Source of the DNA: Haloimpatiens lingqiaonensis | Lineage (GTDB): Bacteria > Bacillota > Clostridia > Clostridiales > Clostridiaceae | NCBI RefSeq assembly: GCF_044502415.1 | Contig: NZ_CP172402.1 | DNA: 64,000 bases | Strand: one strand, 5' to 3' | Shown: in pieces, positions 54,257 to 62,649 of the stretch | Numbering within the stretch: the first letter of the stretch is position 1 | How the letters are laid out: each line of letters begins with the position of its first letter | The notes under the pieces: model-generated | Seen by the model: only the letters and a program-made list of their open reading frames with translations | What the model was told of the DNA's origin: nothing | Database searches by the model: none | Translations under genes and position numbers: made by a program

Positions 54257-55960
54257 CTAGCTCACCGGTTTTCCTACAAATCTAACAATTGCAAACAAAA
54301 TAAGTGAATCCAATATAAGAACTACATAAACTGGCACTCCTAAGGTAACTGGTATATAACCAAATATTCCTGTAACCACTGCTACGCATAGCGAATAAGT
54401 CATTTGAGTTCTAACGTGCTTAATGTGATCGCATCCTGCTCCCATAGAAGACAATATAGTAGTATCTGAAATTGGCGAGCAGTGATCTCCAAAAATAGCT
54501 CCTGTTAAAACTGCACTTATGCTTATGGTTAAATATCTAAAATCTCCTGAAGCTATGGCACTAGCAAGAGGTATTGTAAGGGGCATAAGTATTCCCATAG
54601 TTCCATAAGAAGTTCCTGTAGCAAAAGATATTATAGATGCCAAAACAAATATTAAAGTTGGAAGTAAGAACATAGGTATTTTATCTGAAAGCATTGAAAC
54701 TAAAAATTTTGCAGTTCCTAAATCTTTTATAATAGCACTTAATGACCAAGCTAAAAGAAGTATAACTCCTGTTATTACTAAAGTTTTTGTACCCTCAACC
54801 CATGTATCTATAGCTTCTGAAACTGTAAATATTTTTTGCACTACACCCATGAATATTGCAACAATACTTGCAAATAAAGCTGATTGGAATAAAACTATAC
54901 TAGCATCAGATGCTCCAAAGGCTTCTCTAATTGCTGCAAAGGATGCTGGTGCAGTATTAAATAAATCTATAAGTGCTTTATCTTTTCCAGCCATTATAGC
55001 GTGATATCCATTTAAATAAAATCCTATAAAAGCTCCTATTATTAACACTAAAATTGGTATTATAGCATTCCAAATGCTTAATTTTATACCTTCCTTAGGC
55101 TCTAATTCCTTAGAATCTGTGTTATGGAAATCTTGTACATTTATTCCAGACCTAGCGTCTTTTTCAGCTTTAAGCATAGAACCAAATTCCCTAAGAGTTA
55201 TAGCTGTAAACACTATAAATACTAAAATTAATATATTATAAAATCTATAAGGTATAGTTGAAACAAAAGTATTATATGCATTTGCCTTTATACCTATTTG
55301 ACCAAAGCCATCTTTTATTAAACTAACCTCATATCCCACCCAAGTAGATATAAGAGCTATACCTGCTATAGGTGCTGCTGTAGCATCTATTATAAATGCT
55401 AACTTTTCTCTTGATATTTTCATTTTATCTGCCACTGGACGCATTATAGGCCCTACTATAAGAGAATTAGCATAATCATCGAAGAATACAAATATTCCTA
55501 AAATCCAAGTTATAATTTGAACACTTACTGGTGATTTTGCTCTTTTGGACAAAGACTCAGCTATAGCTTTTGCCCCACCCATTTTAGATATAAGTGCTAT
55601 AAGACCACCTATGGCTAAACACTGAAGTATTATTCCTGCATTCCATGGATCTGCAAGAGACGTTAAAATTTTGTCTACCACCATTAAAAATGCATTAGGT
55701 ACTACAGATAAAAGACTAACTCCATTTAATTGAAGTATAATCGCTCCTGAAAACACTCCTAAAAACAAAGATAAAACTACATTTTTAGTAATAAAAGCAA
55801 GCACTATGGCAACTATCGGTGGAATCAATGTCCAAAATCCAAACCTTTGTGCATTTAAAGCAGCTTTGTCCACTTCCCCTGCAAAAACAGTTAAATTTAC
55901 TGAATAAATCATAATAAAAGTCATTAATACAAATAATAATCCTTTTCTTCTCATTTCCAT
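54257..55960 (-). CDS. NhaC-family Na+/H+ antiporter-type transporter, probable lysine transporter
   Basis: A 567-residue NhaC-family protein with a signal-like first helix (residues 6-27) and about twelve more helices; signature FGFWTLIPPIVAIVLAFITK, GIFVFFDDYANSLIVGPIM, and FGDHCSPISDTTILSSMGAGCDH, the last typical of the NhaC/ArsB core. A lysine riboswitch and terminator stand in its 5' leader, so it belongs to the NhaC branch predicted as lysine transporter (LysW) rather than a housekeeping antiporter. The start ATG at 55960 follows GGAGGAG; an ATG two codons later is also possible. Confidence 0.9.
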   Translation of the reverse strand: MEMRRKGLLFVLMTFIMIYSVNLTVFAGEVDKAALNAQRFGFWTLIPPIVAIVLAFITKNVVLSLFLGVFSGAIILQLNGVSLLSVVPNAFLMVVDKILTSLADPWNAGIILQCLAIGGLIALISKMGGAKAIAESLSKRAKSPVSVQIITWILGIFVFFDDYANSLIVGPIMRPVADKMKISREKLAFIIDATAAPIAGIALISTWVGYEVSLIKDGFGQIGIKANAYNTFVSTIPYRFYNILILVFIVFTAITLREFGSMLKAEKDARSGINVQDFHNTDSKELEPKEGIKLSIWNAIIPILVLIIGAFIGFYLNGYHAIMAGKDKALIDLFNTAPASFAAIREAFGASDASIVLFQSALFASIVAIFMGVVQKIFTVSEAIDTWVEGTKTLVITGVILLLAWSLSAIIKDLGTAKFLVSMLSDKIPMFLLPTLIFVLASIISFATGTSYGTMGILMPLTIPLASAIASGDFRYLTISISAVLTGAIFGDHCSPISDTTILSSMGAGCDHIKHVRTQMTYSLCVAVVTGIFGYIPVTLGVPVYVVLILDSLILFAIVRFVGKPVS

Positions 55961-55999
55961 TTTCTCCTCCTTTAATTTTGGAAGAGAACTAGTGACAAC

Positions 56000-56029
56000 T
56001 AAAAAAGGCCTTGAGCTAAACTCAAGGCC
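56000..56029 (-). terminator. Terminator of the lysine riboswitch
   Basis: On the minus strand GGCCTTGAG and CTCAAGGCC form a perfect 9-bp stem followed by TTTTTT. It lies 40 bases before the transporter start and after the aptamer, as in lysine-repressed attenuators. Confidence 0.88.
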
Positions 56030-56109
56030 GAATACACATTAGGATAATATGAAAATGTAAAAATTGCAAAGCAATTTAACATCTCATTTAAAATTCCTTA
56101 ACGCGTAAA

Positions 56110-56302
56110 CATTGTTGACCAATAGCTCTCCACAAATAATTTCTTACTTGTGACAGTGATACATATATTTTATGCATCCCCAGCATTAAAGATTTAAAGC
56201 ATCCTCTTTAAGCTTCGGCGACGTTTCCTTTCCTGCCACTTCACAGTGCTTACCTCTGTGACAGTACTCTTAAGCATCGCGCCTCTATTTTCACAAATAT
56301 TT
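56110..56302 (-). promoter_or_regulatory. Lysine riboswitch (L-box) aptamer
   Basis: Read on the minus strand: P1 arm TTTGTGA, AGAGGCGCGATGC, AAGAGTA, GGCAGGAAAGG, CGTCGCCGAAGC, then AATGCTGGGGATGCAT, and the closing TCACTGTCACAAG that pairs with the 5' arm. These are the conserved L-box blocks in order. Bound lysine should stabilise the aptamer and favour the terminator at 56000-56029. Confidence 0.92.
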
Positions 56303-56369
56303 ACTTAAAATAATTATACATTTGTAAAATTTAATTAACATCCTCGTAAATGCATTTACTTATGTGTTG

Positions 56370-56398
56370 ATTATAATAAGCTTTTTCTACCCTGTCAA
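56370..56398 (-). promoter_or_regulatory. Consensus promoter of the lysine riboswitch transcript
   Basis: Minus strand: TTGACA (56393-56398), exactly 17 bases, TATAAT (56370-56375). Full match to the vegetative consensus, about 70 bases upstream of the aptamer. Confidence 0.9.
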
Positions 56399-56504
56399 CA
56401 GTTTTTTTCTTCCACTACAATTAATTAACTTATTTCCACTTGAAATTAACATTTGCATTACTACCCGTGACTGACAACTGAGGATTGGAGCCTAATAATT
56501 ACCC

Positions 56505-56860
56505 CCTAAATACTAGCACCTAGAACCTAGTACCTAGCACCTACATACGCCTAGCACCCCATTCATTACTTGAAATTTACGTGTAAAAGTTGAGTTATAT
56601 ATAAAAAATAGTATACTTAATATATAGTATGCATTTTCAGAACTTCGCAAAAAAACATACTTATTTGTTATTTTATATTTAATCTTTGATATTTCAACTT
56701 TCGCAGTTATAAAATAAAAATATAAAATTTGCAGATAACTAATACTTAGTTAGGTGCTAGTTGCTAGTTACTAGGTACTAAAATTAAAAATTTGCAGATA
56801 AGTAATACTCCTTACTTAGTACCTAGAACCTAGTACCTAGTACCTATTACATAGTATCTA
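56505..56860. repeat. Heptamer repeats and TCAACTTTCGCA-type ends before the DUF2284 gene
   Basis: CTAGCAC/CTAGAAC heptamers (56510-56545 and 56815-56855), an aaagttgagtt end at 56587 and a ttcaactttcgcagttataa end at 56693. No gene between 55961 and 56898 other than the leader described. Confidence 0.7.
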
Positions 56861-56898
56861 GTCTCTGTTATTTATCTCTAAAGAAAGGGTGGTTTAAA

Positions 56899-57510
56899 AT
56901 GACCGATTTTCCTATAAACTATAAAATAGTGGAAACATCCATAGATGAGCTTTTAAAGTTTTTTAAAAAATCTACCATAAGAGGCTATTGCAAAAATTGT
57001 CCAAACTTCCAAAAGGTTTGGTCCTGTCCTCCTTATGATTTTTCGGAAGAAGAGTATATAAGCAATTATAAATTTGCGTATATAATTGGTGCTAAACTAA
57101 ATTACAGTGACATAAAAGAATATGTAGACAAACTTACTTCCAGTGGCATGGATAATATTCACATATCAACAGATATTTACTATAAATTGCGAAAAATTGT
57201 GGATAGAAATATGTTTTCTATGGAAAACTTCTTTAGTGATTCAAAAATACTTTTAGGTGGTAAATGCAATTTATGCAATGAATGTGCAAGAGAAAAAAAT
57301 AATCCTTGTGTTCACCAGGATAAATTAAGATATTCCTTAGAAAGCTTAGGCTTTGAAGTTTCCTCCATAACAGAAGAAATTCTAAAGGATAAGATAATAT
57401 TTACAGGGGATTCCCTTCCACCATACTGTCTATCCATATATGCACTTTTCTCAAAGGAAAAACTTTCAACCAAAGAGTTAGAAATGCAATTAACAAGTAG
57501 TGTACATTAA
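56899..57510 (+). CDS. DUF2284 family metal-binding protein
   Basis: A 203-residue cysteine-rich protein: RGYCKNCPNFQKVWSCPPYDF near the N-terminus, then GGKCNLCNECAREKNNPCVH in the middle and LPPYCLSIYAL near the end. This cysteine layout is that of the DUF2284 family, predicted to bind a metal or Fe-S centre. AAAGGGTGG precedes the ATG. Function unknown; it converges on the ABC importer operon. Confidence 0.9.
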   Translation: MTDFPINYKIVETSIDELLKFFKKSTIRGYCKNCPNFQKVWSCPPYDFSEEEYISNYKFAYIIGAKLNYSDIKEYVDKLTSSGMDNIHISTDIYYKLRKIVDRNMFSMENFFSDSKILLGGKCNLCNECAREKNNPCVHQDKLRYSLESLGFEVSSITEEILKDKIIFTGDSLPPYCLSIYALFSKEKLSTKELEMQLTSSVH

Positions 57511-57580
57511 TATTAAGCATTGAATGCTACCCATTTTTAATTATCTACTGAAATATAAATCTGCGAACTACAAGTAAATT

Positions 57581-57630
57581 AAAAACCATGCACATAAAGA
57601 AATTTATTTTCTCATTTATGCATGGTTTTT
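57581..57630. terminator. Bidirectional terminator
   Basis: Arms AAAAACCATGCACATAAA and TTTATGCATGGTTTTT (one bulge) with terminal A/T runs, between the convergent DUF2284 and ABC genes. Confidence 0.8.
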
Positions 57631-57673
57631 GTATTTTATATGAATTTTATAAATTTATTTATGTATATTAACC

Positions 57674-58624
57674 TCAGTTAAATTTTACACATACCTTTTG
57701 CCCTATGCTAAATTCTTCTCCTAAATTATTTACAACATCCGCTTCCATTATTTGATCTTCAATTTGTACAAAATATGTAGTAAAGGCTCCCTTAAAATGT
57801 TTCTGAATTATACTTCCTAGTAAAATATTATTTTCACTATTTTCATTATACTTAATCAAATTAATTTGTTCAGGCCTTATTACTCTATAATTTCCATCCG
57901 ATCTCTTAACTATGTTGGCTCTTCCTATAAAATCCGCTACAAATTCACTAGAAGGATTTTTATATATCTCCTCTGGAGTACCTATTTGTTCAATATTTCC
58001 ATTATTCATAACTACAATTCTATCTGATATACTTAGTGCTTCCTCTTGGTCATGAGTTACAAAAATCATAGTTATATTAAATTTAAGTTGTATATCCTTA
58101 ATTTCTTCTCTCATCTTTATTCTAAGTTTAGCATCTAGATTACTAAGAGGTTCATCTAAAAGTAATACCTTAGGATTTAAAATAAGTGCCCTGGCTAGTG
58201 CTACTCTCTGCTGTTGTCCTCCACTTAATCTTGTAACATTCTGATTTTCAAATTCTTTAAGTCCTACAGTTTCTAATATTTCTCTTCCCATGGATATAGC
58301 TTCTTTTTTCTTTATTTTCCTAAATTTTAGTCCATAAATAACATTTTGTATAACAGTCATATGTGGGAAAAGAGCATAATTTTGAAAAACTGTAGATACA
58401 GGCCTCATATAAGGTTCCAAATGAGTAATATCCTCATTTTCCAATATTATATTACCACTATTAGGTTCTAAGAATCCACCTATCATTTTAAGTGTAGTAG
58501 TTTTTCCACATCCACTAGGACCTAATAAAGAAATTAGCTCACCTTTTTTTACTTCTAAATTTAAATTATCTACCGCTTTAATATTACTAAAAGTTTTGCT
58601 TAAATTTTTAAGTTCTAGATACAT
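57674..58624 (-). CDS. ABC transporter ATP-binding protein (PotA/FbpC type)
   Basis: A 316-residue importer ATPase with Walker A GPSGCGKTT, signature LSGGQQQRVALARAL, Walker B LLLDEPLSNLDAK and the C-terminal TOBE-like regulatory region (ENNILLGSIIQKHFKGAFTTY). The family serves iron(III), spermidine, 2-aminoethylphosphonate and hexose-phosphate (AfuC) uptake. The frame opens at 58648, inside the permease gene, but AAAGGAG directly upstream of ATG 58624 fixes the start; the overlap is 17 bases. Confidence 0.92.
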   Translation of the reverse strand: MYLELKNLSKTFSNIKAVDNLNLEVKKGELISLLGPSGCGKTTTLKMIGGFLEPNSGNIILENEDITHLEPYMRPVSTVFQNYALFPHMTVIQNVIYGLKFRKIKKKEAISMGREILETVGLKEFENQNVTRLSGGQQQRVALARALILNPKVLLLDEPLSNLDAKLRIKMREEIKDIQLKFNITMIFVTHDQEEALSISDRIVVMNNGNIEQIGTPEEIYKNPSSEFVADFIGRANIVKRSDGNYRVIRPEQINLIKYNENSENNILLGSIIQKHFKGAFTTYFVQIEDQIMEADVVNNLGEEFSIGQKVCVKFN

Positions 58625-60317
58625 TTTTTTTACTCTCCTTTTCTCCATTATTTAAAAGCATTTTAGAAAAGGTTATATTTACCAATAAGGTTATTATAAT
58701 GATTATGGTTGCCCAAACAGATCCTAAACCATAATTTCCGCTTTTTATATCATTAAACATTTCTACTGTAGCCACTTTTGCACTTGGTGTTATTAAGAAT
58801 ATTATAGCTCCTACAGTAGTCATCGTAGCAGTAAAAAAGTTCACTGCGCTTATGGCAAAAGCTGGTTTTAACATAGGAAACACTATATCCTTAATAACAA
58901 AAATATTATGTGCCCCCACATCCTTTGCAGCATTTTCTGTTTCAATACTTATATTTTTCATAAGTGCACTTCCTGCCTTAGTAGCTATAGGTATTTGCTT
59001 AAAAATACAGTTAAGAACCACTATACTTGCAGTACCTGTTAAAGCTAATGGATAATCATTAAAAGCTAAAATATATCCTAGTCCTAAGAAAGGTCCTGGC
59101 AACATATAAGGCAAGGTAGATATAAAATCTACTAACTTATTTCCTACAAAATTTCTTCTGTCAATATAATAGGAAATTAGTACCCCTATTAAGCTTCCTA
59201 ATACCGCTGCAATAAAGGAATAAATTACACTTCTTAAAACGCTTTTTAATTTTCCATATTTAAAGTTTTTAAAATACTCTAGTGTAAAATAATATTTATT
59301 TCCACTATAATTTAAAAAAGCAGAAAGTATAATACTAGCATATTGAACTAACATAAATATAACAAAAAACCAAGTTATAAAAACAATTATACTATTAAAT
59401 ATTTTGGGGAATTTTAATGTTTCTTCCCCTGAATCAGGAGATTTCAAAGACATATATGAAAATCCCTGTAAATTTTTCATATAAAAACTATAAACTACAA
59501 AAGCTATAAGTGCAGGTATTAAAAGCAGTACATTTATAGCTGCAGCCTTAGATAAATTACTAGAACCCGCTATATTAAGATAAGCCTCTGTGGCTAATAC
59601 CGTAAAATCTCCCCCTATAATTATAGGAGTTCCAAAATCAGATAAGGACTTCACAAAAGTTATAAGTACAGAAACTATTATTCCTGGTTTAGATAATGGT
59701 ATTATAACTTTAAACAATGTCTGTAGCGGATTCCCTCCTAAATCCAATGATGCTTTAACCATATTTTTATCTATGGTTTTCATAACACCAATTAATATAA
59801 GAGTTGCAAATGATATATGACCAAAACACTGCATCAAAACTACGCCCTTCCATCCATATGGATTAATGGAAAGGTGCAGTAATTTGTGAGTGATAAGTCC
59901 CCTTCTTCCAAATAAGGTTATGTATGCAAGTGAAGATACAAAAGGTGGAGATATCATGGTTAATAGCAATGTTAATAGCACTATTTTCTTCCCCTTGTTT
60001 TTTGAAAAGCTTATATATAATGCTATAAAATATGAAATAACTGTGGATATAATAGTAACTATAGTGGCTATAAATAAACTGTTAAATAAAATCTTTTTAT
60101 TTTCCCCAAAAAGATTTTTATATAAATCTAGAGTAATAGTGCCATCTCTAAATATACTTTCCTTTATTACTGCCAGCATAGGCCAAAGAACAAATATAAA
60201 TATGCTAAGTATAACTAATGCATACAGCCCCTTGTCAAAAATATCGAAAAGAAGGGCATCTTTTGAAGATACCCTTTTAAATTTATTATCTCTTAAATTC
60301 TTTGTTCCATGTTCCAA
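58608..60317 (-). CDS. ABC transporter permease, two fused permease domains (AfuB/FbpB type)
   Basis: A 569-residue, roughly twelve-helix permease with two binding-protein-dependent domains; each has the EAA-like loop (MVKASLDLGGNPLQTLFKVIIPLSKPGI and ENAAKDVGAHNIFVIKDIVFPML). Such fused permeases occur in iron, phosphonate and hexose-phosphate importers. It starts at TTG 60317, seven bases after GGGAG, overlapping the binding-protein gene by 32 bases, and overlaps the ATPase gene at its end, so the operon is tightly coupled. Confidence 0.92.
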   Translation of the reverse strand: MEHGTKNLRDNKFKRVSSKDALLFDIFDKGLYALVILSIFIFVLWPMLAVIKESIFRDGTITLDLYKNLFGENKKILFNSLFIATIVTIISTVISYFIALYISFSKNKGKKIVLLTLLLTMISPPFVSSLAYITLFGRRGLITHKLLHLSINPYGWKGVVLMQCFGHISFATLILIGVMKTIDKNMVKASLDLGGNPLQTLFKVIIPLSKPGIIVSVLITFVKSLSDFGTPIIIGGDFTVLATEAYLNIAGSSNLSKAAAINVLLLIPALIAFVVYSFYMKNLQGFSYMSLKSPDSGEETLKFPKIFNSIIVFITWFFVIFMLVQYASIILSAFLNYSGNKYYFTLEYFKNFKYGKLKSVLRSVIYSFIAAVLGSLIGVLISYYIDRRNFVGNKLVDFISTLPYMLPGPFLGLGYILAFNDYPLALTGTASIVVLNCIFKQIPIATKAGSALMKNISIETENAAKDVGAHNIFVIKDIVFPMLKPAFAISAVNFFTATMTTVGAIIFLITPSAKVATVEMFNDIKSGNYGLGSVWATIIIIITLLVNITFSKMLLNNGEKESKKNVSRT

Positions 60318-61323
60318 TTATATTCTCCCTTTCTTTACCAGCCTTTTCAAGATCTATTTTAATTAAGTTTATATCTCCATAAGGTTTTAATGCTTCTGGA
60401 TTTTCAACATCTTTTCTAGTTGGTATTCTTGGGTCATTATCTCTTAATACTTCTTGCCCTTTTTTAGATAAGCACCAATCTACAAAAGCTTTAGCTCCAT
60501 CTAAATTTTCTGCTCCTTTAAATATTGATACTGGTGCTGGTGTCCAAGGCACTCCGTCCTTAGGGAAAACTGGTTGTATTGGGTATTTTGTTGTATTTGC
60601 TATGAATTCTCCACTCATAGGAGCTATTCCTATTCCTACTTCACCTTGATTAGCTTTAGTTGGAGGTTCTCCCCCTCTTTTTGCATAGAATGGAACATTC
60701 TTATCTAATGCTTTAAAGTATTCCCAGCCTTTTTCTTCTCCCATTTGCTGAAGAATACCACTAATTGCAGCGTAGGTTGTACCTGATATAGCTGGATTTG
60801 CCATTAATACTTCTCCCTTATATTCAGGTTTAGCTAATTCTTCCCAGCTTTCAGGGATTTTTAAATTTTTTTCTTTCATCAAATCCTTGTTAACTATAAA
60901 TCCTGCCATAACTAAAGAAACGCCTGTCCAATATCCATCTTTATCTCTATATTCATCTTTAATATTTTCTGCTTCTGGTGAAACATATTTTTCTAATAAT
61001 CCTTCATTTTTAGCTGCTATAAAACTGTCTAATCCGCCTCCAAACCAAACATCTCCTATAGCTTTGCCCTTTTCAGCTTTTGCCCTTGATAAAACTTCTC
61101 CTGAAGATACATCCATAAATTCAACCTTTATTCCTGTATCCTTCTCAAATTGCTCAAATATTTTTTCCTTATTACCATATGCAGCAAAAACCTTTAATTT
61201 GCTTCCCTTAAGATCCTTTTTTTCCTCTTTTGTATTTGAAGCTTCTTTTTTAGCTCCACATCCAAAAAGAGATACTGTCATAACTGCAGCAAGCACTGAG
61301 CATAACAATCTTCTTTTTTTCAT
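60286..61323 (-). CDS. Extracellular solute-binding lipoprotein (AfuA/FbpA type)
   Basis: A 345-residue lipoprotein with lipobox LFGC and a binding-protein fold of the iron/AfuA/phosphonate cluster: LKVFAAYGNKEKIFEQFEKDTGIKVEFMDVSSGEVL, GDVWFGGGLDSFIAAKNEGLL, and AKPEYKGEVLMANPAISGTTY. Iron-binding tyrosine pairs of FbpA are not obvious. With a PHP phosphoesterase gene upstream on the same strand, a phosphorylated organic solute is a reasonable ligand (as for AfuA, which binds sugar phosphates), but this is inference. Ribosome site GGGAGAAGGG. Confidence 0.9.
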   Translation of the reverse strand: MKKRRLLCSVLAAVMTVSLFGCGAKKEASNTKEEKKDLKGSKLKVFAAYGNKEKIFEQFEKDTGIKVEFMDVSSGEVLSRAKAEKGKAIGDVWFGGGLDSFIAAKNEGLLEKYVSPEAENIKDEYRDKDGYWTGVSLVMAGFIVNKDLMKEKNLKIPESWEELAKPEYKGEVLMANPAISGTTYAAISGILQQMGEEKGWEYFKALDKNVPFYAKRGGEPPTKANQGEVGIGIAPMSGEFIANTTKYPIQPVFPKDGVPWTPAPVSIFKGAENLDGAKAFVDWCLSKKGQEVLRDNDPRIPTRKDVENPEALKPYGDINLIKIDLEKAGKERENIIGTWNKEFKR

Positions 61324-61370
61324 GTTTCCCTTCTCCCTTCGAAAATAAGTTACTTTAAATTTGTTATATA

Positions 61371-62018
61371 TTATAATTTTTTATTGTAGCCCATATATAA
61401 ATCTATATCCTTAAATCCCTCTTCTGTTTTCATAACAGGATGAAAATTGCCATCTTTTATTGCTTGAATAAAATCTTTTTCATCCTTAATGTCTGTTAAA
61501 AATCTTGTAGCATAAGTTCCTATCTTATCTATAATATGTGCATCACTAGCTCCAACAGAAGGTATTCCTAATTCCACTGCTAAAGTAAAGCCCTGAAGAT
61601 TATGATGTGGTAAAGTACTCCCATTAAAAGTTTCTATGGCATTTAAGTATTTAGTTCTTCTTATGTTTTCTCCTAATCCCCTATTATTATTTCTAAAAGG
61701 GTGAGCACTTATAGCTATTCCACCTTTTTCATGAACCATATCTGTAAGTTCCCAAGCATGAATTTTTTTATCTGGTAACTTATCCATTCCAAAAACTAAA
61801 ACATCTCCCTCGTGGGTCAATATTTCTGCACCTACTATAACTGTAAAATTCATTTTTTTAGCTACTTCTTTGGCCTCTTCCCTAATAAAATCATTATCAT
61901 GATCGGTTATACAAATTCCATCTAATCCTATTTTTTTAGCTTGTTCAATAACTTCTTCTAATGTCATTTTGCTATCAGAAGAATACTTACTCTCATGAAT
62001 ATGTGTATCTATAATCAT
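61371..62018 (-). CDS. PHP-domain metal-dependent phosphoesterase
   Basis: A 215-residue PHP protein with the metal-ligand motifs DTHIHESKYSSDSKM, ITDHDN, GAEILTHEGDV, SAHPFRNNNRG and GASDAHIIDKIGTY. PHP proteins hydrolyse phosphomonoesters or cyclic nucleotides. It is first in a four-gene operon with the importer, 48 bases ahead of the binding-protein gene, and probably removes phosphate from the imported compound or acts in its regulation. Confidence 0.9.
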   Translation of the reverse strand: MIIDTHIHESKYSSDSKMTLEEVIEQAKKIGLDGICITDHDNDFIREEAKEVAKKMNFTVIVGAEILTHEGDVLVFGMDKLPDKKIHAWELTDMVHEKGGIAISAHPFRNNNRGLGENIRRTKYLNAIETFNGSTLPHHNLQGFTLAVELGIPSVGASDAHIIDKIGTYATRFLTDIKDEKDFIQAIKDGNFHPVMKTEEGFKDIDLYMGYNKKL

Positions 62019-62403
62019 TTTATCAACTCCATTCCATGTCTCTTATAGCACCTGTTGTATATAAGTAAATTAATTTTATTATCCTGTAGGTATTTTCTAG
62101 ACTACTATATGGATTACCTAAATATGAGTTATAAATATAATTTACAATAAATAATTTAAATGACATTATTTAATACAATTTGATTTTTATAAAAAATAGC
62201 TTTATAAAACCACATGAAGCTACCATTAATTTGTATTTTATTTTTAATTAAGACATTTTTCTATCAATTACATTTATTTTTTACATACCCACAACAAGAA
62301 TTTTAGCACATAAATTATTACTTTCAATTCTTATTACAAATTACTATTATTTACTCAGTTTTTATTGATTTTTCAAATACATATTTAAATAAATAAAAAA
62401 TAA

Positions 62404-62432
62404 GAACTGAGTATATATAAATTACTCAGTTC
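62404..62432 (-). terminator. Probable terminator of the TPR gene
   Basis: Arms GAACTGAGTA and TACTCAGTTC with a short AT loop, followed on the minus strand by TTATTTTTTATT. Structured-repeat copy d lies between the gene and this hairpin. Confidence 0.65.
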
Positions 62433-62493
62433 CTAAACTATTCTAATTAAAATACTATCTATTAAATAATATATTTTATGCTTATATTATAAA

Positions 62494-62623
62494 CAGAGCT
62501 CTTAGCTTCAGATGGAGTTTTTACTCCAACTGAAGGTTAGAGATCGTTATCCAGGGACGTAGCTGCCGTTATCTCCCACTTTGTTAGAAGTGGGAGTGTT
62601 ACGGTAGGTAGTCATCGGATAAA
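62494..62623 (+). repeat. 130-bp structured repeat, copy d
   Basis: A complete copy from CAGAGCTCTTAGCTTC to ATCGGATAAA, again directly after TATAAA. The inner hairpin TCCCACTT/AAGTGGGA is intact. 62019-62649 otherwise holds no gene. Confidence 0.78.
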
Positions 62624-62649
62624 TTCACTGTAATTTTATGCCTACATTC

